Assembly: GCA_036675035.1 (NCBI GenBank)
Contig: JAKFFO010000171.1
Location: 1-28,562, forward strand
Source: MESE01 sp036675035
GTDB taxonomy: Bacteria > Pseudomonadota > Gammaproteobacteria > Burkholderiales > Burkholderiaceae_D
Direction of reading: 5' to 3'
DNA length: 28,562 bases
Shown: one piece after another, positions 21,271-28,562 of the stretch
Layout: every line of letters begins with the position of its first letter
Position numbering within the stretch: position 1 is the first letter of the stretch
Notes under the pieces: model-generated
The model's input: only the letters and a program-made list of their open reading frames with translations
Told to the model about the DNA's origin: nothing
Database searches by the model: none
Position numbers and translations under genes: made by a program

Positions 21271-21696
21271 TCATGCCGTTTGCACATTGATACGAGATAT
21301 GCGGCTGCCTGGCTTGAGCGAGAACGCGCCATCACCGAGCAATCCGTGGACGATCGACATCGCAATCAGGAACACCGGGTATTCCCAACCGCCTTGCGGA
21401 TTGCTGAATACCCATCCGTTCGCCGCATGCGCCACCGTTGCACCGGCCAGTATCGGCAGGAGCAGAAGCGACGTCAGCCGGCCGTGCAATCCGAGCACAA
21501 TCAATGCGCCTCCGACCAGTTCCAGTACCACGATCGGCATTGCAAGCATCGGCGGCATGCCCTGGTCGGACAAAAACGCCTCAAACCCGGGGATGGTAAA
21601 AACAAACACCTTCAGTAACGCATGCGTGATCCACATGATGCCGAGGCTGAGACGCAGCAACAGTGAGGCTGAATCGAAAAATCGATGATCTGTCAT
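21271..21696 (-). CDS. DoxX family membrane protein
   Basis: This 141-residue protein has four membrane segments (ASLLLRLSLGIMWITHALLK, AMPIVVLELVGGALIVLGL, LTSLLLLPILAGATVAHAAN, YPVFLIAMSIVHGLLG). It has the DoxX hallmarks: RLSLGIMWITHALLKVF in helix 1 and GWEYPVFLI before helix 4. The family is linked to membrane redox and detoxification, and biochemical function is mostly unknown. ATG 21696 is fixed by AAGGAG eight bases upstream on the minus strand; the frame extends further but without support. It is the first gene of a doxX-GST unit, divergent from a LysR regulator 86 bp away. Confidence 0.9.
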   Translation of the reverse strand: MTDHRFFDSASLLLRLSLGIMWITHALLKVFVFTIPGFEAFLSDQGMPPMLAMPIVVLELVGGALIVLGLHGRLTSLLLLPILAGATVAHAANGWVFSNPQGGWEYPVFLIAMSIVHGLLGDGAFSLKPGSRISRINVQTA

Positions 21697-21750
21697 GGTG
21701 AAGCTCCTTGAAAAATTTTTTTGAGGTCCGTGCTGGACAGTGATAATGTA

Positions 21751-21766
21751 TGTGAGCATCTGCACA
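21751..21766. promoter_or_regulatory. candidate LysR-type operator between doxX and lysR
   Basis: TGTGAGCATCTGCACA is a TGTG-N8-CACA dyad in the 86-bp divergent gap. A plausible plus-strand promoter (TTGAGG at 21721-21726, 17-bp spacer, TAATGT at 21744-21749) reads toward the lysR gene. The dyad would cover its start site, as in autoregulation. LysR boxes are loosely conserved, so this is suggestive only. Confidence 0.35.
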
Positions 21767-21782
21767 ATGAAAATAAGCATTT

Positions 21783-22673
21783 ATGAAACCATCATATGCA
21801 AAAGCGCAATCGAGGCTGGAGCTGAGCGATCTCGAACTGTTGCTGGCGGTGATCAGGGGCCGCACGCTGAACGGCGCGGCCGAACGCTTGAAGCTGGACT
21901 CATCGACGGTATTTCGCTCGATCAAGCGGTTGGAGCAAGATATTGGTGAACGACTGTTCGAGCGCAGCAAGCAAGGCTATCTTGCGACAGAGTTGGGGTT
22001 AAAGCTCGCGGTTCACGCGGAACGTGTCGAATCGCAACTGCAGGAAGCGCGTGAAGCGGTATTTTCGAGCAGCGGAGAACCGTCTGGCGTGTTGCGAATC
22101 TCGACCACCGACACGATCCTGCACGGACTGCTGCTACCGGTGATTGGCCAATTCGCGAGCGCATACCCTCGGATCGAACTGGAACTGATGGCGACCAATT
22201 CCCTTGCCGACCTGAGTCGACGCGACGCCGATGTCGCGATCCGTGCCACGCGCAAACCGCCCGAGCATCTGGTCGGCACCCGGCTGGGAACCATGTCGGC
22301 CGCGGTCTGCGCCAGCCAGAGCTTTTTGCAACGCGCTCCCCAGCCGCTCAAGCTTGAAGAGCTGGATTGGATCACGCTGGACGAATCGCTGGCCGAACAC
22401 CCATCGATGAAATGGCGGCGTGCGCATTATCCGAAACTCGCGGTTCGATATCGCTGCAACAGCGTGCTGTCGGTGGCCGGATGTGTAGTGCAAGGGCTGG
22501 GAATCGGCGTCGTGCCGCTGTTCCTGACCCGGAATCACCCTGCAATACAGATTGTGGAAGGACCGTTGAAGGAACTGGATACCGATTTGTGGATACTGGC
22601 GCATCCGGATATCCGGCACCTGCAGCGCGTGAAACTATTGTTCGATTTTCTCAAGAACACACTGGTGATTTGA
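21783..22673 (+). CDS. LysR family transcriptional regulator
   Basis: This 296-residue regulator has an N-terminal winged HTH (LSDLELLLAVIRGRTLNGAA, ERLKLDSSTVFRSIKRLEQD, GERLFERSKQGYLAT), a linker helix, and a periplasmic-binding-protein-like effector domain from about residue 100. That domain contains SGVLRISTTDTILHG and DVAIRATRKPPEHLVGTRLG. It ends GIGVVPLFLTRNHPAIQIV and a helix LQRVKLLFDFLKNTL. The layout suggests control of the divergent doxX-GST unit, probably in response to an electrophile or redox signal; the effector is unknown. It is convergent with the YeeZ-like gene, 16 bp from its stop. Confidence 0.93.
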   Translation: MKPSYAKAQSRLELSDLELLLAVIRGRTLNGAAERLKLDSSTVFRSIKRLEQDIGERLFERSKQGYLATELGLKLAVHAERVESQLQEAREAVFSSSGEPSGVLRISTTDTILHGLLLPVIGQFASAYPRIELELMATNSLADLSRRDADVAIRATRKPPEHLVGTRLGTMSAAVCASQSFLQRAPQPLKLEELDWITLDESLAEHPSMKWRRAHYPKLAVRYRCNSVLSVAGCVVQGLGIGVVPLFLTRNHPAIQIVEGPLKELDTDLWILAHPDIRHLQRVKLLFDFLKNTLVI

Positions 22674-22689
22674 ATCGAGCATCTCATGC

Positions 22690-23592
22690 TTACGTTTGCG
22701 TCCCCGGGCGGACCGCCGTCAATGCATCATTCACTGTCGGATATCGCAGCCGGATTCCGAGCTCGGCCTTGATCCGGTCATTCATCAAGCGGCGCGACTC
22801 AGACATGAAGGACAGCAGCGTCGGCGACACAATTTCCTTCAGCTCGGCGCGCGGCAATCGAGGCGGCCGCGGCAGGCCGAATGTATCAGCCACGGCATCG
22901 AAATATTCAGCCATCCGCATGTCCGAGTCGTCGACCGCGTGATATACCCGGTTAGGCAGGCCGCGGTACAACGCCACCGAAATGATGCGCGCAAGATCGT
23001 CGGCATGGATGTGATTGGTATGTACATCCTCTTCAGCGCGCAAAGCCGGCGTTCCCTTCCGCAATCGCTCGATCGGCAAACGATCTGCAGCATAAATTCC
23101 CGGCACACGCAGAATCGCCAGGCGTGAACGTGAGCGCCTGGCCCAGGCCCGCAATATCTGTTCGCTATCGACCCGGCGCATGGCACGCGGGTTGCACGGG
23201 TTCACGGTGCGCGTTTCGTCGAATCGCGCGCCGTCGCAGTTTCCGTACACGCCGGTAGTGCTGATATAAACGAGTGCCGCGTGGTCGGGTAAAATGGCGG
23301 TCAAATTCCGCGTGCGCCTGTCACGAATACCCTCGGATCGAGGTGGTGCCAGATGCACAATAGTCGAAGCTAGGCGTGACAGCCGTGCGAGCGTCGCAGG
23401 TTGATCCAGATCCGCGACGATGGGTATGGCTCCGGCCGCGCGCAATTCGGCTTGACGCGCAATCTGACTGGTGACGGCGAACACGCGGAAGCGGTCGTGC
23501 AGCAACGGCAACAGACGCATGCCGACATCGCCGCAGCCGACTATCAGCAATCGCGGCCTGCCGATTTTCTTGATTTGTTTATTTTTCATCAT
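22690..23592 (-). CDS. NAD(P)-binding atypical SDR, YeeZ-like
   Basis: This 300-residue protein has a Rossmann fold with RPRLLIVGCGDVGMRLL (nucleotide loop GCGDVG about 19-24), STIVHLAPP, VYISTTGVYGNC and a later HIHADDLARIISVAL. The order matches the atypical SDR YeeZ group rather than classical enzymes. The Tyr in STTGVYG is kept, but the Lys four residues later is absent (YGNCDG), so ordinary SDR catalysis is doubtful. Two ATGs in tandem (23592-23590 and 23589-23587) offer the start; neither has a Shine-Dalgarno sequence. Nine bases separate this start from the oppositely directed reductase start. Confidence 0.83.
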   Translation of the reverse strand: MMKNKQIKKIGRPRLLIVGCGDVGMRLLPLLHDRFRVFAVTSQIARQAELRAAGAIPIVADLDQPATLARLSRLASTIVHLAPPRSEGIRDRRTRNLTAILPDHAALVYISTTGVYGNCDGARFDETRTVNPCNPRAMRRVDSEQILRAWARRSRSRLAILRVPGIYAADRLPIERLRKGTPALRAEEDVHTNHIHADDLARIISVALYRGLPNRVYHAVDDSDMRMAEYFDAVADTFGLPRPPRLPRAELKEIVSPTLLSFMSESRRLMNDRIKAELGIRLRYPTVNDALTAVRPGTQT

Positions 23593-23601
23593 CGGGATTG
23601 T

Positions 23602-24630
23602 ATGACTTTCCAAGTAACAGTTCAGCCGAGCGGTCGGCAATTTACCTGCGAAGACGGCGAAACCGTGCTCGCGGCAGCAATTCGCAACGGCGTCGGCCTG
23701 CCATACGGCTGCAAGAACGGTGCATGCGGCACCTGCAAGGGCAAACTCATCGCGGGCGAGATTGCCCAGGGCGCGCATCAGGAAAAGGCGCTGCCCGTAG
23801 CCGAAGAACAGAACGGCTATGCGCTCTTTTGCTGCGCGACACCGCACACCGATCTGGTCATCGAAGCACGCGAAGTATTGGGTGTCGGTGAATTCCCGAT
23901 CAAGAAATTGCCGACCCGCGTTGCCGCACTGGACAAGGTCAGCGACGATGTGATGATCGTCACGCTGCAATTGCCGGCTACCGAAAAATTCCAGTATCGC
24001 GCCGGCCAGTACATCGAGTTTCTGCTCAAGGATGGCAAGCGCCGCAGCTACAGCATGGCCAACGCACCGCATGCCGCAGCACAGATCACGCTGCATATTC
24101 GCCACATGCACGGCGGCCTGTTCACCGATCATGTATTCAACACGATGAAGGAACGCGACATCCTGCGTTTCGAAGGACCGCTCGGCACTTTCTTCCTGCG
24201 CGAGGATTCGGACAAGCCGATGGTATTGCTGGCGTCGGGCACCGGTTTCGCGCCGATCAAGGCAATTGTCGAGCATGCGATACACGAGAAGATCGAGCGT
24301 CCTATGGTGCTGTACTGGGGCGGGCGCCGTCCGAAAGACCTGTACATGCACGCCCTATGCGAAGAATGGGCGCGCACCGTGCCCGATTTCAAATATATAC
24401 CGGTGATCTCCGAGGCTAAGCCGGAAGACAACTGGAACGGACGCAGCGGATTCGTGCATCGCGCCGTGATCGACGATTTCCCTGATCTTTCGGGGCATCA
24501 GGTATATGCATGCGGTACGCCGATCATGGTGGAATCGGCGACCAGGGATTTTGTCGCGCTATGCAATCTTCCGGAAGAAGAGTTCTATGCAGATTCGTTT
24601 ACTTCGGAAGCCGACCTCGCGCTGGGCTGA
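23602..24630 (+). CDS. 2Fe-2S ferredoxin-NAD(P)H reductase, CDP-6-deoxyglucoseen reductase-like
   Basis: This 342-residue electron-transfer flavoprotein has an N-terminal plant-type 2Fe-2S domain with C37, C42, C45 (YGCKNGACGTCKG) and C77 (LFCCATP). The FAD domain has RRSYSMAN at 147-154, and the NAD(P) domain has LLASGTGFAPIKAI at about 209-222 and VYACGTPIMVE near 310. The build matches the AscD/RfbI-type CDP-6-deoxy-delta-3,4-glucoseen reductases and oxygenase reductase components. A housekeeping electron donor or oxygenase reductase is as likely as a sugar pathway, because no deoxysugar genes are nearby. ATG 23602 gives the family-typical start MTFQVTVQPSG. Confidence 0.9.
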   Translation: MTFQVTVQPSGRQFTCEDGETVLAAAIRNGVGLPYGCKNGACGTCKGKLIAGEIAQGAHQEKALPVAEEQNGYALFCCATPHTDLVIEAREVLGVGEFPIKKLPTRVAALDKVSDDVMIVTLQLPATEKFQYRAGQYIEFLLKDGKRRSYSMANAPHAAAQITLHIRHMHGGLFTDHVFNTMKERDILRFEGPLGTFFLREDSDKPMVLLASGTGFAPIKAIVEHAIHEKIERPMVLYWGGRRPKDLYMHALCEEWARTVPDFKYIPVISEAKPEDNWNGRSGFVHRAVIDDFPDLSGHQVYACGTPIMVESATRDFVALCNLPEEEFYADSFTSEADLALG

Positions 24631-24650
24631 CAGACGTCACCAATATATTT

Positions 24651-24679
24651 TTGACGCACTGCGCAAAACATCATAATAT
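24651..24679 (+). promoter_or_regulatory. strong sigma-70 promoter upstream of a 22-codon ORF
   Basis: TTGACG (24651-24656), a 17-bp spacer and TAATAT (24674-24679) form a good sigma-70 promoter; CATAAT at 24672-24677 is an alternative -10. The expected start site is 24684-24687, i.e. at or within three bases of the ATG at 24687. The transcript would therefore be leaderless. Confidence 0.65.
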
Positions 24680-24686
24680 TGTGGCC

Positions 24687-24755
24687 ATGAACACAACAGC
24701 CAAACTCTTGCGACGCCGTACCCCGCTGCCTCAACCCGGGATGCCGTGCGCGTGA
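24687..24755 (+). CDS. 22-residue leader-type small ORF, probably leaderless
   Basis: ATG 24687 opens a 22-codon frame ending TGA 24753-24755. The peptide starts MNTTAKLLRRRT and continues PLPQPGMPCA. Three consecutive Arg codons (CGA, CGC, CGT; residues 9-11) are followed by four Pro (residues 13, 15, 17, 20). There is no Shine-Dalgarno sequence, but the promoter at 24651-24679 puts the transcript start at the ATG, so initiation would be leaderless. A perfect terminator begins 16 nt after the stop codon, and argD (an arginine-pathway gene) starts 116 nt after the ORF's stop. The Arg run suggests an arginine-sensing leader peptide, but no antiterminator is evident. I do not recognise a named family. 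Confidence 0.5.
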   Translation: MNTTAKLLRRRTPLPQPGMPCA

Positions 24756-24771
24756 ACGTTTGCTGATCACC

Positions 24772-24803
24772 AAGCCACAGGCAAGTCCTGTGGCTTTTTT
24801 TTT
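24772..24803 (+). terminator. strong intrinsic terminator/possible attenuator before argD
   Basis: AAGCCACAGG (24772-24781) pairs perfectly with CCTGTGGCTT (24787-24796) around a CAAGT loop. The T-run extends to nine residues (24795-24803). This is the best intrinsic terminator in the window. It ends a transcript of about 117 nt containing the 22-codon ORF, in the 241-bp gap between the reductase and argD. Confidence 0.85.
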
Positions 24804-24871
24804 GAACTGTCGAACGATTCAGTATTCCACCTTATTTGCAATAATTCAGGCCCTAGCAAGGAGTATCCGAC

Positions 24872-26074
24872 ATGGAATTCAGCCAGTATCAAACCGATGC
24901 CCTCTTGAGCATCATCAAGCGCCCACCCATCGTCTTTACCGAGGGCAAAGGCATGTGGCTTACCGATCATGCGGGAAAGCGCTATCTCGATTATTTGCAG
25001 GGCTGGGCCGTCAACTGCCTCGGTCATTCACCGCAATGCATCCAGGATGCCCTGGTTGCGCAAGCGAAAAAACTGCTCAATCCTTCTCCTGCCTTTTTCA
25101 ATGCACCGTCGATCGAACTGGCTTCACTGCTGGTCAAACATTCCTGCTTCGATCGGGTGTTTTTCGCCAACAGCGGTGCCGAGGCAAATGAAGGCGCGAT
25201 CAAGCTGGCGCGCAAATGGGGCAAGAAGAACAAGAACAGCAGCGGCGGCGACCGGTATGAAATCATCACTTTCGATCACAGCTTCCATGGACGCACGCTG
25301 GCTACCATGTCGGCCAGCGGCAAGGCCGGCTGGGACACGATTTTTGCGCCGCAGGTGCCGGGTTTTCCCAAAGCGATCCTGAACGACCTCGCCAGCGTCG
25401 AGAAACTGATCACCGACAAGACGGTAGGCGTGATGCTGGAGCCGGTGCAAGGTGAAGGCGGCGTCATCCCGGCAACACGCGAGTTCATGCAAGCGCTGCG
25501 CGAGCTTACCAGGCAGCGCGGCTTGCTGCTGATGGTCGATGAAGTGCAGACCGGCATAGGCCGCACCGGCCAACTGTTCGGTTATCAATTATCGGATATC
25601 GAGCCGGACATCATGACACTGGGCAAAGGCATCGGCGGCGGCGTGCCGCTGGCGGCACTGCTGTGCAAGGAAGAGTTTGCGTGCTTCGAACCGGGGGACC
25701 AGGGTGGAACCTATAACGGCAATCCATTGATGACTGCAGTAGGCACGGCGGTCATCAATGAAGTAACCCGGCCAGGGTTCCTGCCGGCGGTTCAGGAAAC
25801 CGCCGCATATCTCAGCGCCGAATTGCTGAAGCTGGCGGCCGGGCACGGCTTCGAGGGCGAGCGCGGCGAAGGCTTGCTGCGTGCGCTGAAGCTCGGCAAG
25901 GATATCGGCCCGCAGATCGTCGAAGCCGCACGCGACATGGAACCGGTCGGCCTCCTGCTCAATTCGCCGCGCCCCGACTTGCTGCGTTTCATGCCGGCGC
26001 TGAATGTAACGAAGGATGAAATCGACCAGATGATTTCAATGCTGTCGGACGTACTCAAAAAACTCGGCCATTGA
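24872..26074 (+). CDS. argD: class III aminotransferase, probable acetylornithine transaminase
   Basis: This 400-residue PLP enzyme contains FFANSGAEANEGAIKLARKW (101-107 SGAEANE), FDHSFHGRTLATMS, EPVQGEGGV, the PLP-ring residues D223 and Q226 in MVDEVQTGIGRTG, and the Schiff-base Lys K252 in TLGKGIGGGVPL. It ends LLNSPRPDLLRFMPALNVTKDEIDQMI, typical of ArgD. The length fits. It would convert N-acetylglutamate semialdehyde to N2-acetylornithine in arginine synthesis. Other class III uses (GABA, succinylornithine) are possible, so the gene symbol is probable rather than certain. AAGGAG (24858-24863) precedes ATG 24872. The upstream gap holds a promoter, a 22-codon ORF with three Arg codons and a terminator. 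A PaiB-like gene follows after 9 bp. Confidence 0.8.
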   Translation: MEFSQYQTDALLSIIKRPPIVFTEGKGMWLTDHAGKRYLDYLQGWAVNCLGHSPQCIQDALVAQAKKLLNPSPAFFNAPSIELASLLVKHSCFDRVFFANSGAEANEGAIKLARKWGKKNKNSSGGDRYEIITFDHSFHGRTLATMSASGKAGWDTIFAPQVPGFPKAILNDLASVEKLITDKTVGVMLEPVQGEGGVIPATREFMQALRELTRQRGLLLMVDEVQTGIGRTGQLFGYQLSDIEPDIMTLGKGIGGGVPLAALLCKEEFACFEPGDQGGTYNGNPLMTAVGTAVINEVTRPGFLPAVQETAAYLSAELLKLAAGHGFEGERGEGLLRALKLGKDIGPQIVEAARDMEPVGLLLNSPRPDLLRFMPALNVTKDEIDQMISMLSDVLKKLGH

Positions 26075-26083
26075 TTCACAACG

Positions 26084-26698
26084 ATGTACATACCACAGCA
26101 TTTTTCGCAAAATGACATGACTGTATTGCTGGAAGTGATGCAGCAATACAGCTTCGCGACGCTGGTTTCGAATTGCGACGGTGCGCCGTTTGCAACGCAT
26201 TTACCGGTATCGGTACGAATGGAAGCAGGCACAGTGCGGATCGACTCGCATCTGGCGCGCGCCAATCCGCATTGGCAGGCACTCGAATCCGATCCGCAAG
26301 CGCTCGTGATTTTTCATGGCCCGCACACCTATATTTCACCGACGCTTTACAAGAGCAAGAGTCGTGTGCCGACATGGAACTATATTGCGGTTCACGCCGG
26401 CGGCCGTGCCGTAGTGAATCACGGCGAGGAATCCAAGTTGAGAGTGCTTTCCACTCTGATTGCCGAGCACGAACCCGCTTACCGCGCACAGTTCGACACC
26501 ATCGATCAGGATCTGCGAGACGGCCTGCTCAATGCAATTGTCGCGATCGATATCACGGTCGAGAAACTTGAAGGAAAATTCAAGCTCGGCCAGCATCGGC
26601 TGGCCGACGACAAGCCGGAAATGCAAACGCGGCACGAACAAGGCGGGGAGAATGAGCGGGCGATCGCTGAATGGATGAAGCGGCTGGGATACTGGTAG
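26084..26698 (+). CDS. PaiB-like FMN-binding protein
   Basis: This 204-residue protein of the FMN-binding negative transcriptional regulator family (PaiB) has MYIPQHFSQND at the start, FATLVSNCDGAPFATHLPV, SPTLYKSKSRVPTWNYIAVH (about 86-105) and the late LEGKFKLGQHRLADDKPE. In Bacillus, PaiB is linked to repression of sporulation and protease genes, but the flavin-reductase-like split barrel suggests the family may be enzymatic. No DNA-binding domain is visible. It starts 9 bp after argD and should be co-transcribed with it, a link that is hard to explain from known functions. Confidence 0.88.
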   Translation: MYIPQHFSQNDMTVLLEVMQQYSFATLVSNCDGAPFATHLPVSVRMEAGTVRIDSHLARANPHWQALESDPQALVIFHGPHTYISPTLYKSKSRVPTWNYIAVHAGGRAVVNHGEESKLRVLSTLIAEHEPAYRAQFDTIDQDLRDGLLNAIVAIDITVEKLEGKFKLGQHRLADDKPEMQTRHEQGGENERAIAEWMKRLGYW

Positions 26699-26740
26699 AC
26701 CGTACTTCAAGCGGTATGCACCAGCTTGATCCAGCATCTG

Positions 26741-26758
26741 GGCCGGCAAGCACCGGCC
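26741..26758. terminator. GC hairpin between convergent paiB-like gene and lpdA
   Basis: GGCCGG-CAAGCA-CCGGCC is a perfect 6-bp stem in the 117-bp convergent gap. A second small stem, CCAG-CAT-CTGG, lies at 26731-26741. No long T-run follows on either strand, so it is a weak candidate for termination of either gene. Confidence 0.4.
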
Positions 26759-26815
26759 TCGGATGTCGAAAAATAAAAGGACTCCTGGTTATCGGCTCTT
26801 GATCTGTTTACATGC

Positions 26816-28562
26816 TTACTTCTTCCGCGTCGGCGGCAGATCGGTACACACACCCTCAAACACCTCGGCCGCCATGCCGATCGATTCACCCAGCGTCGGA
26901 TGCGGATGAATCGTCTTGCCGATATCGACCGCATCGGCACCCATTTCTATCGCCAATGCTATTTCGCTGATCAGGTCGCCGGCATGCGTGCCGACGATGC
27001 CGCCGCCGACGATGCGATGCGTCTCCGCGTCGAACAATAGTTTTGTGAAACCTTCGTCGCGGCCGTTGGCAACTGCGCGACCGCTGGCGGCCCATGGGAA
27101 AAGGCCTTTTTCAACTTTGATATTCCTTGACTTGGCCTCGTCTTCGGTTATGCCGACCCACGCCACTTCCGGATCGGTATAGGCGACCGACGGAATCACT
27201 GTCGCATCGAAATGCGATTTCTGACCGGCGGCTGCTTCGGCCGCGACATGTCCTTCATGCACCGCCTTGTGCGCCAGCATCGGCTGACCGACCAGATCGC
27301 CGATCGCAAAGATATGCGGTACGTTGGTGCGCATCTGCGAATCGACTTCGATGAAACCGCGATCGGTGACCGCAACACCGGCTTTGTCGGCGGCAATTTT
27401 TTTGCCGTTGGGACTGCGGCCGACCGCTACAAGCACCATGTCGTAAATCTGCGGCTCCGGCGCAGCGACCGAAGCGTCGACGCTTTCGAACGTAACCTTG
27501 ATCCCCTCTTTGAGCGCCTCGACCGCAACCGTCTTCGTCTTCAGCATGATCTTGTCGAAGCGCTTTTCATTGACCTTCTGCCATACCCTGACCAGATCTC
27601 GATCGGCGCCTTGCATCAGGCCATCCATCATCTCGACCACGTCGATGCGCGCACCAATCGTTGAATACACCGTCGCCATTTCCAGGCCGATGATGCCGCC
27701 GCCGATGACCAGCATGCGTTTCGGTACTGCCGGTAATTCGAGCGCGCCGGTCGAATCGACGATCCGTGGATCCTGCGGGACGAACGGCAAATTCACCACT
27801 GACGATCCGGCAGCAATAATCGCCTGCTTGAACTGCACGTTTTTTTTACTGCCGTCGGCGGCAGCGACTTCAATGTGATGTGCGCCGACGAACTGGCCGA
27901 CGCCTTGCACCACATTGACCTTTCGCGCCTTGGCCATGCCCGACAGGCCGCCTGTCATCTTGCTGACCACTTTTTCTTTCCAGCCGCGCAACTGGTCGAT
28001 ATCGATTTCCGGTTTACCGAAGCGTACACCGTGCGCAGCCATCGCGGCTGCTTCATCGATGACGGCTGCGACATGCAATAGCGCTTTGGACGGAATGCAA
28101 CCGACATTCAGGCAGACGCCGCCGAGCGCCGAATACCGCTCGACCAGTACCGTTGCCATGCCGAGGTCGGCGGAACGGAAGGCCGCCGAATAACCGCCCG
28201 GCCCTGCACCCAGTACCAGGGTGTCGCACTCGATATCGATCTTGCCGGAAAAGTCAGTGGCAGCCGGTGCAGGTGCGCCTGCAACCGGTGGTTTTGGCGC
28301 AGGCGTTTCGGCTTTCGGCGCAGGAACAGCAGCTTGCTGCGCGGGTGACGGGGCAGATGCTGGTTCCGGCGTCGCCGCGTCGGATGTTTCCAGCAGCAGG
28401 AGCAGCGATCCCTCGGCGATCTTGTCGCCCAGCTTGACTTTGAGTTCCTTGACCACGCCGGCCTGGCTCGATGGAATCTCCATGCTCGCCTTGTCCGATT
28501 CCACCGTTACCAGCGACTGGTCGGCCTTGACCGTATCGCCCGGCTTGACCAGCAGTTCGATC
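26816..28562 (-). CDS. lpdA: dihydrolipoyl dehydrogenase (E3) with N-terminal lipoyl domain, 5' end cut by the window
   Basis: 581 codons are visible and the frame runs off the right edge. The N-terminal lipoyl domain has the lipoylated Lys in VESDKASMEIP, about 24 residues into the visible part; such domains usually place it near residue 42, so only about 20 residues are missing. An Ala/Pro-rich linker follows, then the E3 flavoprotein: FAD loop LVLGAGPGGYSAAFRSAD, redox disulfide GGVCLNVGCIPSK, NAD loop MLVIGGGIIGLEMATVY, FAIGDLVGQPMLAHKA, and the C-terminal catalytic HPHPTLGESIGMAAE. It reoxidises dihydrolipoyl groups of a 2-oxoacid dehydrogenase, most likely pyruvate dehydrogenase, whose E1/E2 genes probably lie just outside. 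A fused lipoyl domain is typical of betaproteobacterial E3. Confidence 0.95.
   Translation of the reverse strand, partial: IELLVKPGDTVKADQSLVTVESDKASMEIPSSQAGVVKELKVKLGDKIAEGSLLLLLETSDAATPEPASAPSPAQQAAVPAPKAETPAPKPPVAGAPAPAATDFSGKIDIECDTLVLGAGPGGYSAAFRSADLGMATVLVERYSALGGVCLNVGCIPSKALLHVAAVIDEAAAMAAHGVRFGKPEIDIDQLRGWKEKVVSKMTGGLSGMAKARKVNVVQGVGQFVGAHHIEVAAADGSKKNVQFKQAIIAAGSSVVNLPFVPQDPRIVDSTGALELPAVPKRMLVIGGGIIGLEMATVYSTIGARIDVVEMMDGLMQGADRDLVRVWQKVNEKRFDKIMLKTKTVAVEALKEGIKVTFESVDASVAAPEPQIYDMVLVAVGRSPNGKKIAADKAGVAVTDRGFIEVDSQMRTNVPHIFAIGDLVGQPMLAHKAVHEGHVAAEAAAGQKSHFDATVIPSVAYTDPEVAWVGITEDEAKSRNIKVEKGLFPWAASGRAVANGRDEGFTKLLFDAETHRIVGGGIVGTHAGDLISEIALAIEMGADAVDIGKTIHPHPTLGESIGMAAEVFEGVCTDLPPTRKK

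Noticed and set aside
22690..24351. 553-codon minus-strand frame covering the YeeZ-like gene and extending under the reductase
   Set aside because: Only the part from 23592 downward has a Rossmann fold; the extension is antisense to conserved ferredoxin-reductase motifs.
24680..24779. TGTGGC (24680-24685) as an antiterminator partner of GCCACA (24774-24779)
   Set aside because: The predicted transcript starts at about 24684-24687, so most of the upstream hexamer would not be in the RNA.

Overview
The window is a 28.6 kb piece of ordinary, tightly packed chromosome, moderately GC-rich, from a betaproteobacterium. The most likely order is Burkholderiales, family Oxalobacteraceae (Herminiimonas/Herbaspirillum/Collimonas type). 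This is inferred from protein flavour: a lipoyl-domain-bearing E3 (LpdA), ParE and ParC flanking a lytic transglycosylase gene, a MoxR/VWA pair, a stand-alone PulE-type ATPase behind a spermidine-synthase-like gene, and a CDP-6-deoxyglucoseen-reductase-type ferredoxin reductase. No tRNA, rRNA, CRISPR array, prophage or transposase gene is visible. No gene-free gap exceeds 300 bp.

Layout. (1) 1-1854: tail of a MoxR-type AAA ATPase, a GNAT acetyltransferase and the VWA partner protein. (2) 1900-2724, minus: a regulator with a degenerate receiver domain. It is divergent from 3031-8116, where parE, a secreted lytic transglycosylase and parC lie head to tail. The gap before parE holds a LexA-like box next to a TATAAT element, a hairpin with a T-run, and two tiny ORFs abutting each other and the parE start. 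(3) 8122-8261: a REP doublet (REPIN-like) in the convergent gap after parC. (4) 10673-8306, minus: RidA-family protein, PLP aminotransferase, DHCW-type cupin and a Cys-rich DUF1272 protein, probably one operon. A LysE exporter (minus) and a MocR-type regulator (plus) diverge upstream. (5) 13048-15850: htpG behind a near-consensus sigma-32 promoter, then an exported intradiol-dioxygenase-like protein. (6) 15900-17190, minus: Mpo1/DUF962 membrane protein and an SDR. (7) 17360-20531, plus: DNA-deoxyinosine glycosylase, spermidine-synthase-like protein and a GspE/PulE ATPase. (8) 21696-20550, minus: DoxX and GST, divergent from a LysR regulator. (9) A YeeZ-like NAD-binding protein and a ferredoxin-type reductase whose start codons face each other across 9 bp. 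(10) 24651-26698: a strong promoter, a 22-codon ORF that appears leaderless and a strong terminator, then argD and a PaiB-like FMN protein. (11) 26816 to the right edge, minus: lpdA, the E3 of a 2-oxoacid dehydrogenase complex, lacking only its extreme N-terminus.

Novelty. Most genes belong to known families. The least explained signals are regulatory or small: the leaderless 22-codon ORF plus terminator in front of argD (it carries three consecutive Arg codons), the parE leader, the REP doublet after parC, a 46-codon ORF overlapping the lysE stop codon, and the head-to-head starts at 23592/23602.
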